DNA of 64,000 nucleotides from Bryobacterales bacterium (GTDB lineage: Bacteria > Acidobacteriota > Terriglobia > Bryobacterales > Bryobacteraceae): assembly GCA_016713735.1 (NCBI GenBank), contig JADJOP010000037.1, positions 376,473 through 440,472 on the forward strand, written 5' to 3'. Positions 8,463 through 19,200 of the stretch are shown here, piece by piece. A model generated the notes under the pieces. That model did not search any database. It saw nothing but the letters and a program-made list of their open reading frames with translations, and was not told the origin of the DNA. Positions within the stretch are counted from its first letter, which is position 1; every line of letters starts with the position of its first letter. A program made the position numbers and the translations under genes.

Positions 8463-11400
8463 GGTGACCCCCTTCAGTTGCCTGCCCATCGCGCCGGATG
8501 ATCTTTAAGTAATAGACGGATGGGCGGACATTGATTTCCTCGAGTACGCGGTATCCCCTGGGATGGGCGGCCCAGTGGGACACCCGGCTCTTGGAGTCGT
8601 TCAAATCCCCGAAGACGATGGCCTGGGCCGGGCAGGATTGCTGGCAGGCCGGCGCCACGTCCCCTTCGGCAAGGGGCTTTCCGAGGCGCTTGGCCTCGAT
8701 CTTGGCCTCCTGGATTCGTTGCACGCAGAAGCTGCACTTCTCCATGACGCCGCGCGAGCGCACGGTGACGTCTGGATTCAGGAGGAGGTTGACGAGCCGA
8801 TCCTCATGCGGATACTCGAACCAATTGAACCGCCTCACCTTGTATGGGCAGTTGTTGGCGCAGTAACGTGTGCCGACGCAGCGGTTGTACACCTGCTGGT
8901 TCAGCCCCTCGGAGCTGTGCACGGTAGCCAGGACGGGACAGACGGTCTCGCACGGCGCGTGTTCGCAGTGCTGGCACATCATGGGTTGATGCGCGACGCG
9001 GGGATTCTCCGGCGACCCGCTGTAGTAGCGGTCGATGCGCAGCCAATACATCTCCCTGTTGCGGACGACCTCGTCGCGGCCGGAGACAGGGACATTGTTC
9101 TCGATCTGACAGGAGACGACGCAGGCTGAGCACCCCGTGCAGGCGTCCAGATCGATGGCCATGGCCCAGCGATGGCCCGTGTATAGATGGTCCCTGGGCC
9201 AGAGTTCGGGATGGGGTTCGCCTTGGTGCGACGAGGGAGCGGACAGAGCAGCCAGACTGACTTCCTGAACGATGGGGCGCGGTGGGCCGCCTGGGTCAAG
9301 ATTCGGGGGAACTGCGAGTGTATGGTGCGTCTGAGTGATCGCCAGTTCCCGTCTGCGCCCAGTTCTCTCGATCTGCACGTTTCGCAGGTAGGAAAGCGCC
9401 TCCGGCGACCACTGCAAAAGACACGATGCGTTGACGCCGACCAATCCGTCCGCGCCAACGGACGGGTGGGCGTAGAGCCACTGTGGACCCACGCGCGCGA
9501 AGCGTTGCGAAATCTTGCGGCCATAGCCAAGCGCAATGGCCACGGCGCCGTCGTGTTGGCCGGGCTGGACCAGAACAGGCAATTCGATGACGTGCCCATC
9601 CGCGCTGAGCCGGACCAGGTCCCCGTCTGCGACGCTGAGCGCGGCGGCCTTGGCCGGGGACAGGCATGCATAGTTGTCCCAGGTGGCTTTGGTGACCGGA
9701 TCGGGCAGCTCCAACAGCCACGGGTTGAAGGCGTACCGGCCGTCGGGAAGGGCGGTCTTGGCATACAGTACGGCGGTCAGGCCCTCGCCGTGGCCCGCGG
9801 GATCGAGGGGCTCCACTGCTTCGCCTCGGATGGTCAGGGGGGCACGGCTTTGCGGTTTCACTTCGACGGCGCCGGCCTGGAGCGCGGTTCGCCAGAACTC
9901 ATCGAATGAAAGGCCGCCAGTGTGGCGAGGATGAATCGAGTTCCGCCAATGAGCACGCACCAAGTCGTGCGCGGCCGCGGGCTGGCCGTTCCAGGCGGCG
10001 AAGCTCTCGATGGCCGGACGGCTCTTGCCCACCTGCTGGAAGACTGGCTGTTGGATGCTAACCACTCCAGCCACCGGCTCTGCATCGCCCCAGGACTCCA
10101 GGGGGTCGGCGTCAGGGCAGACGAATCGCGCCATATGCGCCGTCTCATCCATCTGGGCGCTCAAGCTTACGAACAGCGGGATGCGCCGCAGCGCCTCCAG
10201 CGACTGGTTGTCGAGCGGGAGATCCGCGGCGGGATTGACGCCGTGTACCAAAAGCGCGGCCACCTGGCCGGCCGCGATCTCCTGGAGCAACCCGGACATG
10301 GCCTTGTCGCTGCCCTGCCGCTGCAGTGAAGGCCGGTCCAGGTCAAGCGCCGTTCCGTAGTTGCCGAGCAGGTGGTTGGAGTAGGCGCAGAGCTTTTGCG
10401 CCTTGAGGCCGGCCAGGCCGCAAACCACGAGGCCTTTTCCACGGGCGTTCCAAAGGCGCTCGGCAAGCCCGTCAAGTTGATGTTCAGGAAGCCCGCTGGA
10501 TTGGCCGCGTGCAGCCGGGAATGGCGCGCCGGCCCGCGCGGCCAGACGTGAGGCCAGCGCCTCCAGCGCCGGGGCGATCTGGCCGGGAGCGAGCCGGATG
10601 CGTTCATCCGCCCTGGCTCCCGTCACGGACATGCGGGATTCAAAATGCACGTGCCAGGCATGTTGGGAGGGGGCGCCGTTTTCCAGCCGCGCCTCCCGAT
10701 AGCCGCGGGCGAATTCAACCGGAGAGATCCATGAACCGAGGAAATCGGCATCGAAGGCGGCTACCACGGGGGCTCTGTCAAACCGCATCCTGGGTAGGGC
10801 ACGGATTCCGAATAAAAGTTCATGCGCATCGAGCAGCGCGGAAACCGAGAGCGAGTCAAACATCACGTGCCGCGCGTTGTCGAAGCTCGCCGCGAATCCG
10901 CGGACGCGTTCCAGCAGCGACGGGCTGGTCATGGTTCCGGTGAGAACCCTGATCGCGCCCTTCTGCCGCCGGATGGAGTCGAGAGCGGCGGCGATCGCCT
11001 TGTCGGACTCTTCCCACGATGACGGCTTGCCTTCTATGAGTGGTTGCCGTAACCGGAGGCCGTCATAAAGGCTCAGAATGGAAGCTTGGCCGACGGCACA
11101 CAACCCGCCTCGCGAAAGGGGGTGGTCCGGATTGCCCTCCAACTTCACAGGGCGTCCGTCGCGAACCTTGGCCAATACGCCGCAGGCGGCCGCACAGCCT
11201 CCACAGACTGTCGCGTATTGGTCCGAACGGCCTGGCCAATAGCCCTCCGGCTGTGAGGGCAAGGGCGACGCGGTGCGCACTGGCGCGCGGCTGCATCCGC
11301 CTATGGCCCCGGCGGCCATCACAAAACCAGTGGCGCGGAGGAAATCCCGCCTGCCAGGCGACGCAGGATGCCGGAGCGGCGTGTCGTCGAACTCAGCCTG

Positions 11401-11475
11401 CCCACGCCGTTCGGAACCGGGCTGGTCAGCATACTCATCGAGAGTGCGCCAAAGGGATGGATGCGGATCAATCAT
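8455..11475 (-). CDS. actB: Alternative complex III molybdopterin-like/Fe-S subunit ActB
   Basis: 1006 residues from the ATG at 11475, preceded by GAGGAG at a good distance; an upstream ATG at 11508 would overlap actA. A twin-arginine signal (GRRDFLRATGFVMAAGAIGGC, Cys at its end) is followed by a molybdopterin-oxidoreductase-like domain with an N-terminal CGGCAAACG motif. The C-terminal third is a four-cluster ferredoxin domain with CTGCSACVVSC, CQHCEHAPCETVC, CVGTRYCANNC and CSFC plus CQQSC. This fused layout is that of ActB, where the large domain is known in characterised complexes to lack the Mo cofactor. It lies between the pentaheme ActA and ActC genes. Confidence 0.92.
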   Translation of the reverse strand: MIDPHPSLWRTLDEYADQPGSERRGQAEFDDTPLRHPASPGRRDFLRATGFVMAAGAIGGCSRAPVRTASPLPSQPEGYWPGRSDQYATVCGGCAAACGVLAKVRDGRPVKLEGNPDHPLSRGGLCAVGQASILSLYDGLRLRQPLIEGKPSSWEESDKAIAAALDSIRRQKGAIRVLTGTMTSPSLLERVRGFAASFDNARHVMFDSLSVSALLDAHELLFGIRALPRMRFDRAPVVAAFDADFLGSWISPVEFARGYREARLENGAPSQHAWHVHFESRMSVTGARADERIRLAPGQIAPALEALASRLAARAGAPFPAARGQSSGLPEHQLDGLAERLWNARGKGLVVCGLAGLKAQKLCAYSNHLLGNYGTALDLDRPSLQRQGSDKAMSGLLQEIAAGQVAALLVHGVNPAADLPLDNQSLEALRRIPLFVSLSAQMDETAHMARFVCPDADPLESWGDAEPVAGVVSIQQPVFQQVGKSRPAIESFAAWNGQPAAAHDLVRAHWRNSIHPRHTGGLSFDEFWRTALQAGAVEVKPQSRAPLTIRGEAVEPLDPAGHGEGLTAVLYAKTALPDGRYAFNPWLLELPDPVTKATWDNYACLSPAKAAALSVADGDLVRLSADGHVIELPVLVQPGQHDGAVAIALGYGRKISQRFARVGPQWLYAHPSVGADGLVGVNASCLLQWSPEALSYLRNVQIERTGRRRELAITQTHHTLAVPPNLDPGGPPRPIVQEVSLAALSAPSSHQGEPHPELWPRDHLYTGHRWAMAIDLDACTGCSACVVSCQIENNVPVSGRDEVVRNREMYWLRIDRYYSGSPENPRVAHQPMMCQHCEHAPCETVCPVLATVHSSEGLNQQVYNRCVGTRYCANNCPYKVRRFNWFEYPHEDRLVNLLLNPDVTVRSRGVMEKCSFCVQRIQEAKIEAKRLGKPLAEGDVAPACQQSCPAQAIVFGDLNDSKSRVSHWAAHPRGYRVLEEINVRPSVYYLKIIRRDGQATEGGHHG

Positions 11476-11488
11476 CGATGGAGACTCC

Positions 11489-12142
11489 TCAGTAATGGCA
11501 GGTGGCACAGTCGATGGAGGCGTTCACCGCCCGGCCCTGGATCCCTTTCCGGTTTGCATCGCGATGGCAGTTCACACACCAGCCCATGCTGAGAGTGGAG
11601 AACTGGCGCATCCGCTCCATGGTTTCGACGGGCCCATGGCACACCTGGCAAGCGACGCCCACCGTGACGTGCGCGCGGTGGTCGAAGTAGACAAAGTCGG
11701 GCAGGTTGTGGACCCGCGTCCACGAGATGCCGGAAGTGATCAATTGGGCTTTGAGTTCGCCCTGGACAGTCAGCCCCATGGCCTGATACAGCCGTGACAG
11801 CTCGGCGGAGGTCACAGGTCTGGGCTTCCGGTTTTCCTTTGTGGCCAGTTCATCTTCCTGGCGGACGGCGCCGAAGGAAGCCCTGACCTGCGAATGGCAG
11901 TTGAGACAGATGTTGCCCGAGGGGATGCCCGCATGCCTGCTGCGCATGGCGCCGGAGTGGCAGTAGAGGCAATCGATTTTCAGTTCACCAGCGTGGAGGC
12001 GGTGCGAGTAGGCGATTGGCTGCGCCGGTTCGTAGCCCTGCTGGTTGCCTGGAAGCCGGGCCGAGCCCAGCCTGGAGGAAAACAGGTGGACACTAAACGC
12101 CAGGCCGATCAAAAGGATGATGCTCACAATGCGGTGGGTCAT
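11489..12142 (-). CDS. actA: Alternative complex III pentaheme cytochrome c subunit ActA
   Basis: 217 residues with an N-terminal membrane/signal segment (IVSIILLIGLAFSVHLF) and five heme-binding motifs: CLYCH, CLNCH, CQVCH, CVNCH and CATCH, the last at the very C-terminus. Five hemes is the usual number for ActA, the membrane-anchored multiheme subunit of alternative complex III. Conserved context such as YSHRLHAGELKIDCLYCH and VYFDHRAHV supplies further axial histidines. It overlaps narK by 4 bp, so the act genes are physically continuous with the nitrate genes. Confidence 0.92.
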   Translation of the reverse strand: MTHRIVSIILLIGLAFSVHLFSSRLGSARLPGNQQGYEPAQPIAYSHRLHAGELKIDCLYCHSGAMRSRHAGIPSGNICLNCHSQVRASFGAVRQEDELATKENRKPRPVTSAELSRLYQAMGLTVQGELKAQLITSGISWTRVHNLPDFVYFDHRAHVTVGVACQVCHGPVETMERMRQFSTLSMGWCVNCHRDANRKGIQGRAVNASIDCATCHY

Positions 12143-13485
12143 GACGCAGGTTGGTCCCTCCTCCCCGTGATGGGCTGGCTATCGAGGCGGGTGAGTTCGG
12201 GGACCGGCTTGCCGTCGACGTACTTGAGAATCCAAGCCGTGGTCATCGAAGCAAGGCAGAGATAGATGAATACGATAAAGCCGATCGCATAGCCGCGGCT
12301 GCCGAGGTCGCTGACGGCAAACCCCATAGCCGGCGGGATCAGAAATCCCCCCAGCGCGCCGAGACCGCCTACCCAACCGACCGCTCCGCCAATCGCGTGA
12401 GGAACCGCTTGAGGAACCAGCTTGAAGACCGCTGCGTTGCAGATTCCCATGCCGCAGCCGAGTAGCACGCAGCCGGGAATTGCCAGTTCATACTGGTCAG
12501 CGTTCACCATCACAAGAGCGCCGGCCATCATGATGAGGAGCCCCAGAACGGCGGTGTTCTCTCCGCCTTCGCGCAAACGGTCCGAAAGGATGCCGCCGGC
12601 GATGCGGATCGAGGAAGTCAACAGCGAGAACAAAGCGGTCAGCAGCCCAGCGTAAATGGGGGTGAGTCCAAAAAACTGAGTCCAGTACGTAGGGAACCAC
12701 GCCGTCAACGCGATAAAGCCACCGAACGTGGTGAAGTACATGAGAACCAGCGCCCAAGTTCGCCATGTGCGCGCGGAGGAACGAAGGGTATCCTTCAGAT
12801 CCCCCTTTGGAAAGAGCTCCTGCCCCAATGCTTGTGCCTGCTGGCGGGCTTCGGCGTCGCCCATGCCCGCCTGACGCAACTGGAAGTACCAGGCGTTGGA
12901 CCCGGCCACCCAGTAGTAAGCAAGCCCAGCCAGCAGCAGCCCCAACCAAAAGGCATAGGACCACGTAAGGCCGAGTGACTGCAAGGCGATGGGGATCAGC
13001 ATGGAGAAGATCCCCGGTGCAAGATTTCCAACGCCCGCGAACAGAGCCAGAGCCAACCCCTGGCCGGCCTTGGGGTACCAGTAAGCGACCTGCCCGGCGC
13101 CGACGGAGAATGTTGCGATGCCGCAACCGCTCAATAACGCAAGCAACAAGACCACCGGATACAAGTTCGCGCTCATCCGGGATGGGTAGAACGAGGCCAA
13201 TAGCGCTAACAATCCCGCCATGCCGATACTCGAAAGTGCCAGAAGTGTAAGAAAGGGTTTGCGCCCTCCCGATGTGTCCACCCAAGCCGAGAACGGGATT
13301 CGGAGGAGAGCACCGGAGAGGGACGGCATGGCTATGAGAATCCCGACCTGGAATGGGCTGAGCCCCATCGCTGCCCGGAACGCCGCGGCCGTGGAGCCGA
13401 ACAAGGCCACAGCGGCAAAACCCACAAAGAAGCCTGCGGTGGCTCCGATCAGTCCTTTTCGTGGCGCGCCATGTACATGCGGCAT
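12139..13485 (-). CDS. narK: Nitrate/nitrite transporter (NarK, major facilitator family)
   Basis: 448 residues with about twelve hydrophobic helices. Both nitrate-signature regions of the NNP family are visible: ALFAGVGNLAPGIF in the first half and AVGWVGGLGALGGFLIPP in the second. The protein should import nitrate and/or export nitrite across the inner membrane. A single copy is encoded, not the NarK1-NarK2 fusion of some Proteobacteria. It lies 19 bp after narI and overlaps actA by 4 bp, bridging the reductase and complex III genes. Confidence 0.9.
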   Translation of the reverse strand: MPHVHGAPRKGLIGATAGFFVGFAAVALFGSTAAAFRAAMGLSPFQVGILIAMPSLSGALLRIPFSAWVDTSGGRKPFLTLLALSSIGMAGLLALLASFYPSRMSANLYPVVLLLALLSGCGIATFSVGAGQVAYWYPKAGQGLALALFAGVGNLAPGIFSMLIPIALQSLGLTWSYAFWLGLLLAGLAYYWVAGSNAWYFQLRQAGMGDAEARQQAQALGQELFPKGDLKDTLRSSARTWRTWALVLMYFTTFGGFIALTAWFPTYWTQFFGLTPIYAGLLTALFSLLTSSIRIAGGILSDRLREGGENTAVLGLLIMMAGALVMVNADQYELAIPGCVLLGCGMGICNAAVFKLVPQAVPHAIGGAVGWVGGLGALGGFLIPPAMGFAVSDLGSRGYAIGFIVFIYLCLASMTTAWILKYVDGKPVPELTRLDSQPITGRRDQPAS

Positions 13486-13504
13486 ACGGGATCTCGACGA
13501 CGCT

Positions 13505-14200
13505 TCACGCTCCCATCGGCGACCGGTACCAACGGACTACTTGCGGTTTCCGCCACAAATAGGGGTTAGGAATCACCAGGATATGGACAAGCCGGGTGAA
13601 GGGAAACAGCAGGATCAGCAGGTAGGCGTTGATAATGTGAAACTTTACGTGCCAGGGAAGCGGGCTGACGTATGACAGGTCGGGACTGAGCCAAGCCACC
13701 GACCAAAGATAGGGAGTCAGTGAGGTGGCGAACCAGGATGAACCCCACGGGTAACGGACCGCAACTTCGATCCCTAGCAGGATCTGGAGCAGCAGCATCG
13801 CGAACAGCAGCCAATCGACGGGGCTGGTGACGCGGCGCAACTTCGAAACGCTGACGCGCCGAATCACGGCGGCGACAAGTCCGACGGCGGCCAGAATGGC
13901 GAAGACCAGCGCGGTGCTTTCCAGGATGTACAGCCGGAGCGGTTTACTGTTCCACCAGAGTACTTCGCGGGGGATCAGGAAGGCCACGATGTGTCCCGTG
14001 ATCACGACAAGGATCCCATAGTGAAAGGGAACAAGGCCCCAGAAGTGTTGCTGGTTTTCCAGAAACTGGGAGGAGAGACTGGAGTAAGTAAATTTCCGGT
14101 TGCGGTACCGTTCGATGGTGACGAAGAAGAACGTGAAGAAAGCGACGTAAGGCAACGCGAGGAAAAAGAAGTGGTCCAGGTAGGTGCTAGCGCTATTCAT
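13505..14200 (-). CDS. narI: Respiratory nitrate reductase gamma subunit (cytochrome b)
   Basis: 231 residues, close to the usual ~225 for NarI, with five hydrophobic segments. NarI anchors NarGH to the membrane, binds two b hemes and oxidises quinol. The ends of the family are recognisable: FFFLALPYVAFFTFFFVTIERYRNRKFTYSSLSSQFLE at the start (split here by the reader as needed) and FHIINAYLLILLFPFTRLVH near the end; the histidines of FHYGILVVITGH and this late FH/VH pair are the likely heme ligands. It overlaps narJ by 8 bp. Confidence 0.92.
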   Translation of the reverse strand: MNSASTYLDHFFFLALPYVAFFTFFFVTIERYRNRKFTYSSLSSQFLENQQHFWGLVPFHYGILVVITGHIVAFLIPREVLWWNSKPLRLYILESTALVFAILAAVGLVAAVIRRVSVSKLRRVTSPVDWLLFAMLLLQILLGIEVAVRYPWGSSWFATSLTPYLWSVAWLSPDLSYVSPLPWHVKFHIINAYLLILLFPFTRLVHILVIPNPYLWRKPQVVRWYRSPMGA

Positions 14201-14738
14201 GGAGAACCTCCTCGGCGGCGGGTGAGTAGCCGGCGTCGACCAGGCAGGCGGCTAACGAGTCCAGCAGGCAGGCCAGAGGTTGAACCGGCTCCTTGAAGTT
14301 GGAGCGTATCTTGGAGACTGCCGGGGCGAGGAACTGCCGGGCAAGGCGGCCGGCCTCCTCCTCCCCGGACATTGCCGCCAGAAGCCGCAAAACGGCCGGC
14401 AAGTGGTCTGGAAGTTCGGAACGCTCATCGACCCCGTAGCGCCGGTGTTCCCCCTTCAACTTGATCAAGAACTCTCCGCGCGCGTAGTCTTCACCAAACA
14501 AATGCCAGCCGATGTCGAGGGCGCAATCGGGATTGAGGTCAAATGCTTGGATGAAGGACTCCTCGAGGGCTGCGAGAGGGAGGCTGGCGACCTCGGCCAG
14601 AAATCGGGTCAACTGGTCACGGGCGGTTGGCGGGCAACCCGCAAGCGCGAACCGGACATGCTCGACATAGGCGGCGTCTGGATATTCGAACAGCGGCGCC
14701 AGAAGAAGGCACCATTGACGATTCTGACTCTCGCTCAT
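14193..14738 (-). CDS. narJ: Nitrate reductase assembly chaperone NarJ
   Basis: 181 residues from the ATG at 14738, which overlaps the narH stop as ATGA and follows an AGGAGGGG site; the longer open frame to 14867 would run back into narH. NarJ is the cytoplasmic chaperone (TorD-like, all-helical) needed for Mo cofactor insertion into NarG and for attaching NarGH to NarI. The family segment FIQAFDLNPDCALDIGWHLFGEDYARGEFL is present, with the typical LPDHLPAVLRLL that follows. It is not part of the mature enzyme. Confidence 0.9.
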   Translation of the reverse strand: MSESQNRQWCLLLAPLFEYPDAAYVEHVRFALAGCPPTARDQLTRFLAEVASLPLAALEESFIQAFDLNPDCALDIGWHLFGEDYARGEFLIKLKGEHRRYGVDERSELPDHLPAVLRLLAAMSGEEEAGRLARQFLAPAVSKIRSNFKEPVQPLACLLDSLAACLVDAGYSPAAEEVLHE

Positions 14739-16228
14739 AACCCCCTCCTGGGACCGGTCAGAAAACCGAAGCCAGCATTCTGCTTGTGCTCCAGAGGATC
14801 GGCCAGCATCTCGATGGCCTCCTCGCGGTGCATGGGCGGGATGACGAAGCGGTCGTCGAACGTACACAGGGAAGTGAGCCGGTAGATGGCCTCAGCTTCC
14901 TCTGGCGTGCAGTCGGCCTGCGCCAGCATTTCGGCGGCCTGTGCGTGCGATACGTCCCCGACGGTCAGCGCGCGGCGGTACCAGCGGACAGCCTTCTGCT
15001 TCCGCAATGCGTAGCGGACTTTTCCTTCATTGCCGGCTCCAAGCAGGTTCGCCAAAAAGCGCATCGGCACTCGATCCTCCTCGATGTCGTGGAAGAGGTC
15101 GTCACTGACGTTCTTTACGGGCCCGGTTTCCTTGCCGGCCATGACGGGCGCCATGGGCGGCACATAGAACAGCATGGGTAACGTGCGGAATTCGATGTGA
15201 GGAGGCAGCGCGATCTTCCACTCCTTGACGAACTTGTACACAGGCGAGCGCCGCGCGGACTCAATCACTGAGTCGTGAATCCCATTCGCTCTGGCCGCGG
15301 CGGTCACCGCCGGATCATGCGGATCGAGAATGATGGACCGCTGCGCTTCCACGAGTTCGTCGGCGGGGCTCTTGGCGACCTCCTCGATCCGCGAAGCGTC
15401 GTAGAGGAGCACGCCGAGATAACGGATGCGTCCCACGCAGGAGTGGAAGCAAGCCGGGGCTTGTCCGGTCTCCAGCCTCGGATAACAAAGGATGCACTTT
15501 TCACTCTTGCCCGTGGACCAGTTGAAGAATGTTTTCTTGTACGGACAGGCGGCAACGCAGGCGCGCCAGGCGCGGCAACGATTCTGATCCAGCAATACGA
15601 TCCCGTCCTCGCCGCGCTTGTACAAGGCGCCGGAGGGGCAGGAGGCCACGCACGAGGGATTGAGACAGTGGTTGCAGATCCGGGGCAAGTAGAAGAACAC
15701 CAACCGTTCGACCGCGAAAAGCTGCTGTCGCTGTTCTTCGCTGAGTCCCTTGAGGTTGGGGTCATGCTCGGCGTAGATGGGCGAACCGCCCAGGTCGTCG
15801 TCCCAGTTGGGGCCGGACTTGATATTAATCAACTCGCCGGTAACCATGGAAATGGGGACGGCCGTGGGCTGGTCCGGCCCCTCCGGTGCGTTGAACAGGT
15901 GCTGGTAGTCGTACGTCCATGGCTCGTAGTAATCGTCCATGGTCGGCATGTTCGGGTGGTGAAAGATGTTGAAGACCGTCTTTGCCTTGCTAGTGGACTT
16001 CAGCCGCAATTGCCCGTCCTCGCAGGCCCAACCGCCGTTGTACTTGTCCTGGTCTTCCCACGCGGTGGGAAACCCGGTTCCGGGCTTGGTCTCCACGTTG
16101 TTCCACCACATATACTCGGCGCCTTTGCGGTCGGTCCAGATGTTCTTGCAGGCGATGCTGCAGGTATGGCAGCCGATGCACTTGTCGAGGTGAAACACCA
16201 TCGAGACCTGGCTTCTGACATTCATCAT
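14735..16228 (-). CDS. narH: Respiratory nitrate reductase beta subunit (Fe-S)
   Basis: 497 residues (or 496 from the second ATG at 16225, which has the better spacing from GGGAGG). It carries electrons from NarI to NarG through four clusters. The Cys groups are CIGCHTCSIAC, CNHCLNPSCVASCP, CRAWRACVAACP and CILC. The Trp in CRAWRAC replaces one Cys and is the NarH signature that gives a 3Fe-4S cluster. MWWNNVETKPGTGFP near the N-terminus is also characteristic. It sits 10 bp after narG and overlaps narJ. Confidence 0.95.
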   Translation of the reverse strand: MMNVRSQVSMVFHLDKCIGCHTCSIACKNIWTDRKGAEYMWWNNVETKPGTGFPTAWEDQDKYNGGWACEDGQLRLKSTSKAKTVFNIFHHPNMPTMDDYYEPWTYDYQHLFNAPEGPDQPTAVPISMVTGELINIKSGPNWDDDLGGSPIYAEHDPNLKGLSEEQRQQLFAVERLVFFYLPRICNHCLNPSCVASCPSGALYKRGEDGIVLLDQNRCRAWRACVAACPYKKTFFNWSTGKSEKCILCYPRLETGQAPACFHSCVGRIRYLGVLLYDASRIEEVAKSPADELVEAQRSIILDPHDPAVTAAARANGIHDSVIESARRSPVYKFVKEWKIALPPHIEFRTLPMLFYVPPMAPVMAGKETGPVKNVSDDLFHDIEEDRVPMRFLANLLGAGNEGKVRYALRKQKAVRWYRRALTVGDVSHAQAAEMLAQADCTPEEAEAIYRLTSLCTFDDRFVIPPMHREEAIEMLADPLEHKQNAGFGFLTGPRRGL

Positions 16229-16238
16229 GGGCCTCCCT

Positions 16239-19200
16239 TTACCACTTCAGTTCGGGCAATCGCCGCACCAGAACGTGCGTGTCCCGGTTGCAGCCCGTGG
16301 GACCCCAGTAGTTAAAGTGAAAAGTAAACTGCCCGTATCCGCCCACCATCAGATTGGGTTTGAGGCGTATGCGCGTGAGACTGTTGTGGCCACCGGCGCG
16401 GCGGTAGTTTCGCAGAGGAGACTTCGGCACCGAGTAGGTGCGCTCAGGTGAGTGGTACTGAATGCAAACGCCGCGGGGGATGCGGGCGCTCACGGCGGCG
16501 CGCGTCACCACCACGCCGTGATCGTTGTGAACCTCCACCCAATCGTTGTCGACGATTCCCACTTCGGCGGCGTCGTGATCGTTCATCCAGAAGGGCTCCA
16601 CTCCGCGCGACAACGTGGTCATCCGCTGGTTGTCACCGTATGTGGAGTGGATGTGCCACTTTCCATGGGGCGTCAGGTAATTCAGCATCTTGGTCGGGCC
16701 CGCCTCTTTGCTGACGCGCAGGTCGGCGTAGTCCTTCGGCAGTGGGCGGGGCTTGTAGGTCACTAGGTGCTCACCAAACTGGATGTATCCGGGATGGTCG
16801 AGGTAGAAATGCTGCCGGCCGGTGAGGGTCCGCCAGGGCACGAGCGCCTCGACGTTGTAAGTGAACGGCGAATACGCACGGCCGTTCTCGATCAGGCCGG
16901 ACCACATGGGACTGTTGATAAAACGGTGGATGCGCGACTGTATATCCTTATAGGAGACGCGCACGCCCCGGTTCTTCTCGGCAAGCTGCACCAGCGGCAA
17001 CCCGACCCGCTCCTGCATCTCCTGGTAAGAGCGGTAAGCCATCTCCCCGTTCGTCACCGTGGCGAAACGCAGGATGGTATCGCACACCAACTCGTCATCC
17101 AGCAGCGAGGGATATCGCGCGCCGTTCCATTCGACATACGGTTTGGTTCGCAGCGTTTCCTCGTATAGGTCGGCGACCTCGTAATGCGTTCCATGCGCGC
17201 CGAGGCCGTTCTTTGGCACCATCGGGCCGAACGAGATGTACTGATTGTGTAGGTTCTTGTAGTCGCGCCTCACCACGCGCAGGCCAGGCATGGTCTTGCC
17301 CGGGATGGCCTCCACCTCGCCTTTCATCCACTCGCGGATGGCCGGTTGCGCCACTTCGGCGGCCGTATCATGCGCCAAGGGCGTGGCGACAAGATCCTCG
17401 ACCGGGTCCGGGAAGTGCCGCTCGGAGAGTTCGGAAAATTTCTTGGCGATGGTGCGGAAGATCTGCCAGTCGCTCTTGGACTGCCAGCACGGTGGAACGG
17501 CGGCGGACAAGGGATGGATGAAACTGTGCATGTCCGTCGAATTCAGGTCGGCCTTTTCATACCAGGAGGCCGCGGGCAGGACAATATCCGAGTACAGCGC
17601 GGACGTATCCATGCGGAAGTTCAGGTCGACGACGAGATCCATCTTGCCTTGCGGGGCGGTCTTGTGGAACTCAATATCGTGGACGGACCCCTCGGCGATG
17701 TCTGGGGCGATGGCGTTGTCGTGCGTGCCAAGGTAGTGGCGGAGGAAATACTCATGCCCCTTCGAACTGGCCATAAGGGCGTTGCCGCGCCAGATGAACC
17801 AGACACGCGGCCAGTTCTCGGGCGCGTCGGGGTCCTCAACGGAAAATCGCAGCTTTTTCTCCTTCAACTGTTTGACGGCATGTCGCACCACATCCTCATC
17901 CGTCTTGGCGCCCTGCTCTCGGGCTTCCTTGGGCACCGCGAGAGGGTTCTTGTTGAACTGCGGATAGAACGGAAGCCAGCCGTTGCGGACGGCCTGCGCC
18001 TGCACGTCGGCGGTATGGGTTCCTCGCAGATCCTGGATCAAGGGCTCTTGCGGCATGCTGTGATAGTCGGCGTAGTCGCGCTCGTAGCGCCATTGGTCGG
18101 TGTGGATGTAGTGCCAGCTTGGCGCGTTCTGGAGCCTGGACGGGGGATACCAGTCCTTGCCAAACGCGATGGCCGACCACGGCTCACCCGGAGCGAGTTT
18201 CTCCTGTCCCACATAGTGAGCCAGTCCGCCTCCGTTCACGCCGACGCATCCGCACAGCATCAATGCGCTGATTGCCGCGCGGTACATGAGGTTGTTGTGA
18301 TACCAGTGATTGATGCCGGCTCCGATGATGACGGTGCACTTGCCGTTGGTCAGCCGCGCCGTCTCGCCCCATTCACGGGCGAACCGGATCAGCGTATCCT
18401 TACTCATGCCGGTATACTTCTCTGACCAGGCAGGCGTGAACGGAGCATTCTCGTCGTCGTAGTCCGCGGGATAGTCCCCCGGCAGACCCCGCCCGACGCC
18501 ATGTTGCGCCATGGTGAGGTCGTACACCGTGGACACCAGGACCGTCTTTCCGTCCGCGGTCGGGATGCGCCGCGCCGGCACGCCCCGGCGCCTGATGGTG
18601 CCGGCTCCGAAGTCGTCAAACTTCACCTGCACGACGCAGTCGTGGGCCTCCAGGAAGGTGAGCGCCGGCCGGATGTCGCTGCCGGTGACGCCATCCTTCA
18701 ATTGCAGGTTCCACTTTCCCTTCTCCTTCGACCAGCGGTACCCCACGCTGCCCAGGGGCATCTTCGGAGCCGCGTCGTCCTCATCCCACATGAGGAACTG
18801 CCAGTCCCCGTTCTCCACCTCTGCATAAGGGGAGAGCCTGTTGGCGCGAAGCAACTGGCCTGGCTGAAACCCACTCTCGCGCTCCACGAGTTCCACCAGG
18901 AGCGGACTGTCAGTGAATTTCTTCGAGTACTCGATGAAGTATGGAGTCCGCTGTTCGTGATGGAACTCCTTGAGCAGCACGTGGGCGACAGCCATCCACC
19001 AAGCGCCGTCCTGGCCGGCGTTGAGCGGAATCCACTCGTCGGCATACTTGGCCACCTGGTTGAAATCCGGCGCGAAGACCCACATCTTGGTGCCGTTGTG
19101 CCGGGCCTCGGCGGCGAAGTGGCAGTCCGGCGTGCGGGTCATGTTGAGGTTCGACCCCATCACCGCCAGCAGTTTGGCGTTGTACCAGTCCGCCGATTCC

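Noticed and set aside
15275..16315. 346-codon plus-strand open frame
   Set aside because: Antisense to narH, whose Cys motifs are intact. Long antisense frames are expected in GC-rich DNA.
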